A stretch of DNA of 36,168 bases from Acidobacteriota bacterium (GTDB lineage Bacteria; Acidobacteriota; Vicinamibacteria; Vicinamibacterales; JACQTH01). Location: the NCBI GenBank assembly GCA_016178075.1, contig JACOUA010000341.1, positions 1-36,168 on the forward strand. Reading direction: 5' to 3'. Both the position numbers and the translations under genes were made by a program. Position 1 is the first letter of the stretch. The number at the start of each line of letters is the position of its first letter. Positions 18,054 to 24,774 of this stretch are shown here, one piece after another. The notes below the pieces were generated by a model. It was not told the origin of the DNA, did not search any database, and saw only the letters and a list, made by a program, of their open reading frames with translations.

Positions 18054-18586
18054 ACCAGCCTCCCGACTGGAACGCCCTCGTGCTGGTCGGCGTCGTGGCT
18101 CGCGCCCACGGCAACCGCGGCGAAGTCATCGTCAATCCGGAGAGCGACTTCGTCGAGGAGCGGTTCCGGCCCGATCGCCGCCTGTTCGCCAAGATGCGCG
18201 ACGGACGCACGTCGGCGCTCACGATTGCGACGGTCCGGTTCCACAAAGAGCGTCCCGTGGTGCGGTTCGCCGGCATCGACACCATGAACGACGCGGAGGC
18301 GCTGGCCGGAGCGGAGCTGAAGGTTCTCGAGTCGGAGATTGCGGTCCTCCCCGATCGTCTGTTCTATCGACACGAGCTCGTCGGCTGCGAGGTCGAAACG
18401 AAGGACGGGCGTGCGGTCGGCCGCGTCACCGCGGTCGAAGGCCCGATCGGTGGGAGCCGGTTGGTCGTCGAGCGCGCGGGCGCAGAGATTCTGATCCCGC
18501 TCGTCGACGAGATCTGCGTCAGCATCGACACGATCGGCCGCCGGATCCTGGTCGATCCGCCGGAGGGTCTGCTCGAGCTGAAGTAA
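18050..18586 (+). CDS. rimM: 16S rRNA processing protein RimM, apparent CTG start
   Basis: RimM assists maturation of the 30S head and binds S19. The protein has the N-terminal VGVVARAHGNRGEVIV (RimM motif, PRC-type fold after it) and a C-terminal PRC barrel with GRVTAVEGPIGGSRLVV, IPLVDEICVSID and LVDPPEGLLEL. The first canonical start, GTG 18080, would begin inside the first beta-strand and has no ribosome-binding site. CTG 18050 lies in frame 10 codons upstream, overlaps the khpA stop as CTGA, and has GGAGG about 6 nt before it. It would give an N-terminal extension of usual length. I use CTG 18050; GTG 18080 is the conservative alternative. Confidence 0.9.
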   Translation: MNQPPDWNALVLVGVVARAHGNRGEVIVNPESDFVEERFRPDRRLFAKMRDGRTSALTIATVRFHKERPVVRFAGIDTMNDAEALAGAELKVLESEIAVLPDRLFYRHELVGCEVETKDGRAVGRVTAVEGPIGGSRLVVERAGAEILIPLVDEICVSIDTIGRRILVDPPEGLLELK

Positions 18587-18699
18587 CGAAGCTTCGCTTC
18601 GTTACTAGACCCGGCGGCCGCTTCCGCGGCCGCCGGCTAAGCCGGGCTCGCACGGCCAAGTTGAGGTCCGTACGCTTTTTCAGACGTGCGAGCACGGCT
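18584..18699. repeat. Nested hairpins in the rimM-trmD spacer
   Basis: Three inverted repeats fill the gap. TAACGAAGC/GCTTCGTTA (18584-18604) has a 9-bp stem whose left arm includes the rimM stop. CCGGCGGCCGC/GCGGCCGCCGG (18611-18636) has an 11-bp stem with a TTCC loop. A 15-nt outer pair, 18640-18654 against 18685-18699, has one mismatch and ends 1 nt before the trmD GTG. A T5 run at 18676-18680 lies within the outer loop. They could attenuate or modulate trmD-rplS expression. Confidence 0.65.
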
Positions 18700-18700
18700 A

Positions 18701-19465
18701 GTGAAGCTCGACATCATCACCATCTTCCCTCGCCTCGTCGAATCCGGCCTGGGAGATGGGATCGTCCGGCGGGCGGTCGAGCGCGGGCGGGTCGACGCGC
18801 GCGTCTGGGATCTGCGTGACTTCACGGAGGATCGCCACCGCTCGGTGGACGATGTGGCGTTCGGCGGCGGCCCCGGGATGGTCCTGAAGCCGGCGCCGAT
18901 CTTCGGCGCCGTGGACCGCATCAGGCGCGACCGCGGAGAGCCGTCGGCGGTGGTCCTGACCTCGCCTCAGGGCCGGCGCTTCACGCAGGCGGAGGCGCAG
19001 CGGCTGAGCGGGCTCGCGCACCTGGTCTTCATCTGCGGTCGATATGAAGGCGTGGACGAACGGGTCCGCGAGCACGTCGCCACCGAGGAGCTCTCGATAG
19101 GCGACTACGTGCTCACGGGCGGCGAGTTGGCGGCGCTCGTGGTCTGTGACGCGGTCATCCGGCTCCTGCCCGGTGCCGTGGGTGACGAGCGATCGATCGA
19201 GACCGAGTCGTTCAACCGTGGGCTGCTGGACTATTCCCAGTACACGCGCCCGGCGGACTTTCGAGGATTGAAGGTGCCCGAGGTGCTGCTCTCGGGACAC
19301 CACGCGGCTATTCGCCAGTGGCGGCGGCGCGAAGCCATTCGCCGAACGCTCGAGCGACGGCCGGAGCTGCTGGAGTCGGCGTCGCTCGACGTCGAGGAGC
19401 AACAGCTCCTGCGCGAGGTGCTGGAGGAACGGAAGGGAGCCAACGATGGCGACACACGTGATTGA
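18701..19465 (+). CDS. trmD: tRNA (guanine-N1-)-methyltransferase TrmD
   Basis: TrmD methylates G37 of tRNAs next to the anticodon. The 254-residue protein has the knotted SPOUT fold motifs: [11 protein letters not shown] at the N-terminus, [23 protein letters not shown] and [16 protein letters not shown]. The start is GTG 18701, which gives the family N-terminus. An in-frame GTG at 18686 lies inside the right arm of the spacer repeat and would add only five residues. Its 3' end overlaps rplS by 20 nt in another frame. Confidence 0.96.
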   Translation: MKLDIITIFPRLVESGLGDGIVRRAVERGRVDARVWDLRDFTEDRHRSVDDVAFGGGPGMVLKPAPIFGAVDRIRRDRGEPSAVVLTSPQGRRFTQAEAQRLSGLAHLVFICGRYEGVDERVREHVATEELSIGDYVLTGGELAALVVCDAVIRLLPGAVGDERSIETESFNRGLLDYSQYTRPADFRGLKVPEVLLSGHHAAIRQWRRREAIRRTLERRPELLESASLDVEEQQLLREVLEERKGANDGDTRD

Positions 19466-19799
19466 GAAAATCGAGCGCTCACAGCTGGCCGATCGCCCGC
19501 CGATGAAATCCGGGGATACCATCAGGGTACACGTCAAGGTTCGGGAAGGCGACAAAGAGCGGATCCAGGTGTTCGAGGGGATCGTCATCGGGATGCACCG
19601 GGGCGGGCTCCGCGCCTCCTTCACCGTGCGGAAGGTCTCGTTTGGTCAAGGCGTCGAGCGCATTTTTCCGCTCCATTCGCCTGTCATCGACAAGATTGAG
19701 GTCGTGCGATCGTTCAAGGTCCGGCGCGCCAAGCTCTATTACCTGCGCAACCTGAAAGGAAAGGCGGCGCGGATGCGGGAAGCGAAGCGCCCGGCGTGA
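19446..19799 (+). CDS. rplS: 50S ribosomal protein L19
   Basis: The 117-residue protein has the L19 signatures [31 protein letters not shown] and [17 protein letters not shown], with an Arg/Lys-rich C-terminus ([18 protein letters not shown]). It ends the classical rpsP-rimM-trmD-rplS operon. Translation begins inside trmD, with GGGAGCC a few bases before the ATG. The stop is followed at once by a heptad-type spacer element. Confidence 0.97.
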   Translation: MATHVIEKIERSQLADRPPMKSGDTIRVHVKVREGDKERIQVFEGIVIGMHRGGLRASFTVRKVSFGQGVERIFPLHSPVIDKIEVVRSFKVRRAKLYYLRNLKGKAARMREAKRPA

Positions 19800-19800
19800 C

Positions 19801-19880
19801 ATGGCTCAAGGCTCATGGCTTAGAGGGCTCAGGCACGAGCGCTTGGGATCCTCGAGCCTTGAGCCTTAAGCCCTAAGCCG
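19801..19880. repeat. Heptad-type quasi-palindrome between rplS and rnhB
   Basis: The clearest heptad element. The left arm (about 19803-19832) reads GGCTCAA GGCTCAT GGCTTAG AGGGCTC. The reverse complement of the right arm (about 19850-19880) reads GGCTTAG GGCTTAA GGCTCAA GGCTCGA GG. The 7-nt period is exact over four units in the right arm. The right arm ends about 6 nt before the rnhB ATG at 19886. Confidence 0.7.
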
Positions 19881-19885
19881 TTCCT

Positions 19886-20563
19886 ATGCGCGTGCGCGCG
19901 ATGCGGACGATCGAGAACGCCTGTCGAAGGATGGGCTTCGTTCGGGTCGCGGGCGTGGATGAGGTCGGCCGTGGGTGCCTCGCGGGCCCGGTGATGGCGG
20001 GCGCAGTGGTCTTGAACCCGGATCGCGCCATCGCGGGGCTCCGCGATTCGAAGATGCTCTCGGCCCAGGCGCGCGACCGGCTGTTCGACGTCATTCAGTC
20101 GGAGGCGAGCGCGTGGAGCGTCGCGGAGGTCGAGCCAGTCGAGATCGACGAGGTCAACATCCACCAGGCTTCGCTGCAGGCGATGCGGAAGGCGGTGCTG
20201 GCCCTCGATCCGCTTCCCGACCTCGTGCTCGTCGACGCGTTCCGGATTCCCGACCTCTGGATGGCCCAGCGCCGCGTGATCCACGGAGACCGCCGATGCT
20301 CGTCAATCGCGGCAGCTTCGATCATGGCGAAGGTCACGCGCGATCGCTGCATGCAGCGCCTCCACGAAACCGACCCGCGCTACGGGTTTGATCGCCACAA
20401 AGGGTATGCGACCGCCGATCATCTCGAGGCCGTCGCGCGCTTCGGGTACTCGCCGGTCCATCGCCGATCGTTTCGTCCGCCGTCGCTCTTCGACGTCCTC
20501 GAGGTTGCCGACATCGGGCTTCGTACCGATAACGCGCTCCATAGCGATGAATCTCTCGAGTAA
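19886..20563 (+). CDS. rnhB: Ribonuclease HII
   Basis: RNase HII cleaves RNA in RNA-DNA hybrids and at misincorporated ribonucleotides. The 225-residue protein has the catalytic VAGVDEVGRGCLAGPV with D25 and E26, a conserved Asp in LVLVDAFRIP, IAAASIMAKVTRDR, and the YGFDRHKGYAT motif. The residues before VAGVDEVG are Arg-rich and the ATG at 19901 is also possible. The C-terminus extends about 25 residues past the HKGYAT/H region. It follows the rplS operon, as in many bacteria. Confidence 0.95.
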   Translation: MRVRAMRTIENACRRMGFVRVAGVDEVGRGCLAGPVMAGAVVLNPDRAIAGLRDSKMLSAQARDRLFDVIQSEASAWSVAEVEPVEIDEVNIHQASLQAMRKAVLALDPLPDLVLVDAFRIPDLWMAQRRVIHGDRRCSSIAAASIMAKVTRDRCMQRLHETDPRYGFDRHKGYATADHLEAVARFGYSPVHRRSFRPPSLFDVLEVADIGLRTDNALHSDESLE

Positions 20564-20593
20564 GTCGATCGCGGCCTGATCCCTTCCACACCG

Positions 20594-22024
20594 GTGCCGA
20601 TCGATCACGCCAGCGCCCTCCGGCGAGCCGAAGACCTGCTCCGACAGGGGCACCGCGAGGCCGCCATCGCCCAATACGTGAAGATCGCCGAGTTCTACCA
20701 TCAGGAAGGATTCCTGCCGAAAGCCTCCGCCCTCTACAAGAAGATTCTCAAGATCAAGCCCAACGACGAGACCGCGCTCCTCAAAAGCGGCGAGATCGCC
20801 GAGGCGCAAGGGCTGGTCGCGGATGCGAAGGCGGCCTTCCTGAACCTGGCCGAGCAGCGGCGGCGCCGAGGCGACCGACAGATGGCGGCGCATCTGCTCG
20901 TCCGAGTCGGCGCGCTCGATCCGGGTGACGTGCCCGCACAGCGCCGCGCGGCCTCGGCGCTCCTGGAGATCGATGACCGCCCCGGAGCGGCCGGCCTCTA
21001 CAAGGATCTGGCGTTTCATCTCTTGAAGCGCAACCGCCGGATCGAGGCCGTCGACCTTCTGCGGGAAGCGGCGGAGCAGGAGGCGCTGGGGCCCGATGCG
21101 GCGGGACCCCTGCTCGAGAAGCATCGCCGCTTCGCGGCCGGTCAGAGTGCTCCTGCCGATCGCCCGAGACCCGAAGAGCTGAAAACGATCGCGGCCCTGC
21201 TGGCCAGTCTTGGGTTGGACGAGCAGGCACTCAAGGCGCTGGGCGACGCGGACGCCGCCTTGTCTGCTTCGGTTGGCGCCGATGAGGCCGCTGCGGTGAC
21301 CGCGAACGCGCCCGTGCCGTCGGAGAATGCAGCGCCCGGTCGCCCCTCCACTAGGCCGGAACCTGCAGGTCGCCCGCCGCTGAGGGTCGTGCCCCGCCCA
21401 TCGCCCGATCGCGGGACGCCGAGCTCCGGGCCGGGGCCGATCGCCGACACGTCCGAGACCGATGGGGCCGAGATGCCTGTTCCCTCTGGGGATAGCGCCG
21501 GCGAGGTGACCGAGCTGGATTTGAGCGGCGCGCTCGATGTGCCACGCGCGGACGACGAGCCGCGTGAGGATGCCGTCGCGGAGAACGCGTCGATGTTCGC
21601 CGACCTCCACGATCTGTTCGAAGAGCTGAAAGACGAGGCAACGGGACGGGAGTCGGCCGAGATGCTCGCGCGCGAGCTGGATCTCGGCGAGCGCTACTAT
21701 CAGGCCGGGAAGATCGATCATGCGGCGCGTGCTCTGCAGATGGCCGCCCGCGCGCCGGCGCACCGGTTTCGCGCGGCGGCGCTCCTTGGTCGCATCGAGC
21801 TGGAGCGAGGGCGGGCGTGGGAGGCCATTCGATGGTTCGAACGCGCCACAGAGGGGCAGGCGCCGGCGGGCGAGCAGTCGCTCGAGCTGTTGTACGACCT
21901 CGCGAACACGCTCGAAAGCGTGGGCGAGCGCGCGCGTGCGCTGGCGGTCTTTATCGAGCTCAGAATGGACGATCCGCATTATCGCGACGTGGCGAGGCGC
22001 GTGAGCCGGTTGCTCAAGGGGTAG
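20594..22024 (+). CDS. TPR-repeat protein with disordered middle
   Basis: A 476-residue soluble protein with no signal peptide. The N-terminal TPR units cover about 1-185 (for example LLRQGHREAAIAQYVKIAEF and FLPKASALYKKILKIKPND). A Pro/Ala/Glu-rich disordered stretch (about 210-330) follows. The C-terminus has more TPR units (DLGERYYQAGKIDHAARALQ and YDLANTLESVGERARALAVF). FimV and some type IV pilus or gliding proteins have a similar two-part layout, but I see no LysM or FimV-specific motif. The role is probably as a protein-interaction scaffold. The start is GTG 20594; the spacing to rnhB is 30 nt. Confidence 0.8.
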   Translation: MPIDHASALRRAEDLLRQGHREAAIAQYVKIAEFYHQEGFLPKASALYKKILKIKPNDETALLKSGEIAEAQGLVADAKAAFLNLAEQRRRRGDRQMAAHLLVRVGALDPGDVPAQRRAASALLEIDDRPGAAGLYKDLAFHLLKRNRRIEAVDLLREAAEQEALGPDAAGPLLEKHRRFAAGQSAPADRPRPEELKTIAALLASLGLDEQALKALGDADAALSASVGADEAAAVTANAPVPSENAAPGRPSTRPEPAGRPPLRVVPRPSPDRGTPSSGPGPIADTSETDGAEMPVPSGDSAGEVTELDLSGALDVPRADDEPREDAVAENASMFADLHDLFEELKDEATGRESAEMLARELDLGERYYQAGKIDHAARALQMAARAPAHRFRAAALLGRIELERGRAWEAIRWFERATEGQAPAGEQSLELLYDLANTLESVGERARALAVFIELRMDDPHYRDVARRVSRLLKG

Positions 22025-22036
22025 GCCGCTGCTGGT

Positions 22037-22273
22037 ATGTCGGTACTGAGACGACTCGTGTATATCGCCTACTTCATCGAGGTGGGCCTGCTGCTCGTGC
22101 TGGTGCCGTGGTCCGCCTTCTGGGAGCGCAACTACTTCGTCGAGACGCTCCCGCAGGTCGCCGACCTCATCAGGAACAATTTCGTCCGAGGGGCGATCTC
22201 CGGACTGGGGGTCGTGAACCTCTACGCGGGGTTTACGGATCTTGCCGCCATCATGGCGGCCCGTCACAAGTAG
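22037..22273 (+). CDS. Small two-helix membrane protein
   Basis: A 78-residue protein with two predicted membrane segments (about 7-27, LVYIAYFIEVGLLLVLVPW, and about 52-72, GAISGLGVVNLYAGFTDLAA). Between them is a charged and aromatic loop (FWERNYFVE). I do not recognise the family. The clean N-terminus, codon bias and close spacing (13 nt after the TPR stop, 15 nt before the thiE-like start) support a real gene. Confidence 0.72.
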   Translation: MSVLRRLVYIAYFIEVGLLLVLVPWSAFWERNYFVETLPQVADLIRNNFVRGAISGLGVVNLYAGFTDLAAIMAARHK

Positions 22274-22287
22274 AGGCTTCGCTTCGG

Positions 22288-22950
22288 ATGTCGATTCTGT
22301 GTCTGGTCACCGATCGCCGCCGCCTCTCCGGCGCCTATGGCCCGACCGAGGTGGAGCGCCTCGTGTGCCAGGTCGAGGTTGCCGCTGAGGCCGGCGTCGA
22401 TCTCGTGCAAGTGCGCGAGCGCGATCTCGACGGGGGGCCGCTCGCCGAGCTCGTCTCGCGCTGCCTCGCGGTCGTCGGCCCGTCTTCTACGAGGCTTCTG
22501 GTCAACGAGCGGGTCGACGTGGCGATCGCCTGCGGCGCTCACGGCGTCCATCTTCGCAGCGACTCGATGACCGCGTCGCGCGTGCGCGCGATCGCGCCCC
22601 CTTCGTTCACGATCGGTCGATCGGTCCACAGCGTCGGTGAGGCTGCGGGGCAAACCGAAGCTGGCGGGCTCGACTACCTTCTTCTGGGCGCCATTTTTCC
22701 CCCGAGCGGCAAGCCGCCCGGGCCCGGCCCGCTCGGGACGGCTGCACTGGCCGAAGCGTGCCGCCAAACGGCCGTGCCGGTTTTGGCGATCGGGGGTGTC
22801 GATTTCAGTCGGCTTCCGGCGATTGCTCGAATCGGCGCGGCGGGATTCGCCGCAATCGGTCTCTTCGCCGATGCCGCCGGGCCACGCGCGCTCGCCGAGA
22901 CGGTGCGGCAGGCCCGGAAAGTGTTTGACATGCCTCCGGCGCCGCCCTAG
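22288..22950 (+). CDS. thiE: Thiamine-phosphate synthase-family protein (ThiE/TenI)
   Basis: A 220-residue TIM-barrel protein. Family motifs include the N-terminal LCLVTDRR, DLVQVRERDLDGG, LLVNERVDVAIACGAHGVHL, GRSVHSVGEA, LLLGAIFPPSGKPP and VLAIGGVD. ThiE couples the thiazole and pyrimidine phosphates in thiamine synthesis. TenI is an aromatizing paralogue. The TTK-type phosphate loop of ThiE is replaced here by PSGKPPGPGPLG, so the assignment between ThiE and TenI is not settled. The frame is open upstream inside the preceding genes, but ATG 22288 is the natural start. No other thi gene is nearby. Confidence 0.78.
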   Translation: MSILCLVTDRRRLSGAYGPTEVERLVCQVEVAAEAGVDLVQVRERDLDGGPLAELVSRCLAVVGPSSTRLLVNERVDVAIACGAHGVHLRSDSMTASRVRAIAPPSFTIGRSVHSVGEAAGQTEAGGLDYLLLGAIFPPSGKPPGPGPLGTAALAEACRQTAVPVLAIGGVDFSRLPAIARIGAAGFAAIGLFADAAGPRALAETVRQARKVFDMPPAPP

Positions 22951-23030
22951 CATGGGGCCTCCCAACTGGCGGATGCGGGTACTGGCCGCATTTGTCGTTA
23001 CAGATCGGACGTGCGGCGGTGGCGGGGACG

Positions 23031-23417
23031 GTGAATCGCGATTTTGGCGCGTCGCTGCGTGAGGAACGCGAGCGGCGCGGCGTCTCTCTGCGCGACATCG
23101 CCACCACGACCAAGATTTCGGTGAGCTCGCTCGAGGCGCTCGAGCGCAACCAGGTCTCGCGGCTTCCGGGCGGCGTCTTCACCCGCGCGTTCGTCCGATC
23201 CTACGCCGCCGAGGTCGGACTCGATCCCGATCGCACGGTTCAGGACTTCCTCGATTCGTTTCCGGAGGTGCAGCGTCCGGAAACGGTGTCCTCGATCGAC
23301 GGCGACGGGGCGGTGCCGGTCCGGAGTTGGACCGGGTGGGGGGTGATCCTCGGCGCGGTCATCCTGCTCGGTCTGATGGTCGTGCTGCGGTTCGGGTTCC
23401 TCGTCGTCCAGCGGTGA
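23031..23417 (+). CDS. RodZ-like helix-turn-helix membrane protein, short form
   Basis: About 128 residues. The N-terminal helix-turn-helix domain (about 5-70) has the RodZ/HTH_25 pattern: FGASLREERERRGVSLRDIA, TKISVSSLEALE and RLPGGVFTRAFVRSYA. One membrane helix follows near 105-125 (GWGVILGAVILLGLMVVL). RodZ anchors MreB for rod shape, but its periplasmic DUF4115 domain is missing here. This is a short paralogue or a remodelled RodZ. I chose GTG 23031, with GGGG just before it. TTG 22992 and GTG 23019 are in-frame alternatives. Confidence 0.75.
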   Translation: MNRDFGASLREERERRGVSLRDIATTTKISVSSLEALERNQVSRLPGGVFTRAFVRSYAAEVGLDPDRTVQDFLDSFPEVQRPETVSSIDGDGAVPVRSWTGWGVILGAVILLGLMVVLRFGFLVVQR

Positions 23418-23500
23418 CGAGGCGTCGCCTGAGACGAGGAAAGCGAGCCAGAGGCCACGCTTCGTGCCGAGGTTACGCGGCCAAGCGGCGTCCGCGCCCA

Positions 23501-23570
23501 AGACAGCTCATAAAGCCGAACAGATGAACGCGTGCTTGCCTTGCTGCGACAGCGGCTTTAGAAGCTGTCT
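23501..23570. repeat. Inverted repeat ending exactly at a start codon
   Basis: Arms 23501-23518 and 23553-23570 are 18 nt each and complementary except at two positions (AGACAGCT-two mismatches-TAAAGCCG). They enclose 34 nt with a smaller GCTTGCC/TTGC-type motif. The right arm ends at the base before the ATG at 23571, so a folded transcript would bury the initiation region. The rest of the gap (23418-23500) shows nothing recognisable. Confidence 0.6.
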
Positions 23571-24374
23571 ATGACCACCGGCCGCGATTTCAATTTCAGG
23601 ACTCCTCTGCTCGACTGCTTCAAGCGCGGTGAGGTGGATCGTGAGACGCGCATGCTGGCGGCTGCGGGCGATCTGGCGCCGCGCGCGCAGGAGCAGCTCG
23701 CGATCCTGATCTATCTCATGGACGATCCGGACCAGGAAATCCAGGCCGTGGCGGAGCAGACGCTCGATCAGATTCCGCTCGACCGGCTCGCGTCGTTTCT
23801 GGCGCGCGCGGACGTGTCGCAGGATCTCCGGGCCGCGTTTGCGCGGCGTGGGATCGAGCCGGCGGCGACGGCTTCTTCCGATCCGGACACGCCGCTCATC
23901 GACAGGGCGCCGGCCGAACCTCCGCCGGACGAGGCGGCGACGCCCGAGCAGCGCCGGCAGAGCGTGACCCAGCGCATCTCCCGGATGTCGATCACCGACC
24001 GCGTCAAGACCGCGATGAAGGGTACGAGGGAGGAGCGGACCGTCCTGATTCGCGACCCGAACAAACTGGTGGCCTCGGCGGTGTTGAGCAGTCCGAAGCT
24101 GTCGGAATCGGAGGTCGAGAGCATCGCGAAGATGGCGTCGGTGTCGGATGAGGTGCTTCGGATTATCGGCACGAATCGTACGTGGATCCGGCACTACGCG
24201 GTCATCGCGGCCCTGGCGCGGAACCCGAAGACACCCGTGGCGGTCGCGCTCAATCTCGTGTCGCGGCTGAACGATCGCGACGTCCGGATGCTCTCGGTGG
24301 ATCGCAACGTGGCGGAACCGATCCGCCTCGCCGCCCGCCGGCTCGCCGTCGCTTCACAGTTACGGCGAACGTAG
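23571..24374 (+). CDS. Conserved HEAT-like/DUF2336-like protein of unknown function
   Basis: A 267-residue, all-helical soluble protein. The N-terminal part (1-95) looks like alpha repeats (LAPRAQEQLAILIYLMDDPD, EIQAVAEQTLDQIPLDRL). A Pro/Asp-rich linker follows (about 97-130). The C-terminal part (about 135-265) has KTAMKGTREERTVLIRDPNK and RNPKTPVAVALNLVSRLNDRD, a helical-repeat pattern I have seen in uncharacterised acidobacterial and myxobacterial proteins. No catalytic motif is seen. The start codon is preceded directly by an inverted repeat instead of a ribosome-binding site. It converges with the minus-strand block. Confidence 0.78.
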   Translation: MTTGRDFNFRTPLLDCFKRGEVDRETRMLAAAGDLAPRAQEQLAILIYLMDDPDQEIQAVAEQTLDQIPLDRLASFLARADVSQDLRAAFARRGIEPAATASSDPDTPLIDRAPAEPPPDEAATPEQRRQSVTQRISRMSITDRVKTAMKGTREERTVLIRDPNKLVASAVLSSPKLSESEVESIAKMASVSDEVLRIIGTNRTWIRHYAVIAALARNPKTPVAVALNLVSRLNDRDVRMLSVDRNVAEPIRLAARRLAVASQLRRT

Positions 24375-24452
24375 AGTCCGACGTCCGCTTTCACGGAGCG
24401 TCAGCGGGCCTCGCCGCAGCCGTGGCGGAGGCGGTGAGCCGGAGCTGCCCCG

Positions 24453-24659
24453 TCAGCCGGGCCGTTTCTTTGACCTCGCCCCGTATTCCGAACGCAATTG
24501 GGAGAGCCCGTCCATGTAGACGGCCACGCGCTCGCGCTCCTCTTCGGTCGGGAGCGATTTGAGGAGCTCGATCGCCCGCGCGAGGTCGCGATGGATCGTG
24601 GCTGGCTTCGCGCTGTAGTAAAGGTGCCGAATCTCCGCGATCTTCTCGCTCGCATCCAT
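24453..24659 (-). CDS. Small helical protein of unknown function
   Basis: A 68-residue, highly charged protein predicted to be helical (MDASEKIAEIRHLYYSAKPA, then IHRDLARAIELLKSLPTEEE). It has no signal peptide or membrane segment. The composition and heptad-like hydrophobic spacing look like a real protein, and the antisense and other frames here are less protein-like. No ribosome-binding site is visible upstream of the ATG. It lies downstream of polX on the same strand, separated by a spacer repeat. I do not recognise the family. Confidence 0.6.
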   Translation of the reverse strand: MDASEKIAEIRHLYYSAKPATIHRDLARAIELLKSLPTEEERERVAVYMDGLSQLRSEYGARSKKRPG

Positions 24660-24700
24660 GGTTAGGGCCCGGAAAGGAATAAAGGTGTCATCTTGGGCTA

Positions 24701-24774
24701 TCAGTCATCAGTTTTCAGTTATTTGCGGGCGAGATCCGAACTGAAAACTGACTACTGAGAACTGAAAACTGCAC
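24701..24774. repeat. Heptad-type quasi-palindrome downstream of polX
   Basis: On the plus strand the right arm (24738-24774) reads AACTGAA AACTGAC TACTGAG AACTGAA AACTGCA, an exact 7-nt period. The left arm (24701-24724) is its inverted partner (CATCAGTTTTCAGTTA). The same AACTGAN word is used in the element at 29590-29690, about 4.9 kb away. On the coding strand it lies between polX and the small gene. Confidence 0.7.

Noticed and set aside
20303-22267. A 654-codon minus-strand open frame opposite rnhB and the TPR gene
   Set aside because: Same antisense composition, with no domain or start context. RNase HII and TPR motifs lie on the plus strand.
24375-24452. Terminator between the converging HEAT-like and small minus-strand genes
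   Set aside because: Only weak, interrupted GC pairing (GCCTCGCC/GGCGGAGGC) and no T-run. It may be part of either 3' end but is not convincing.
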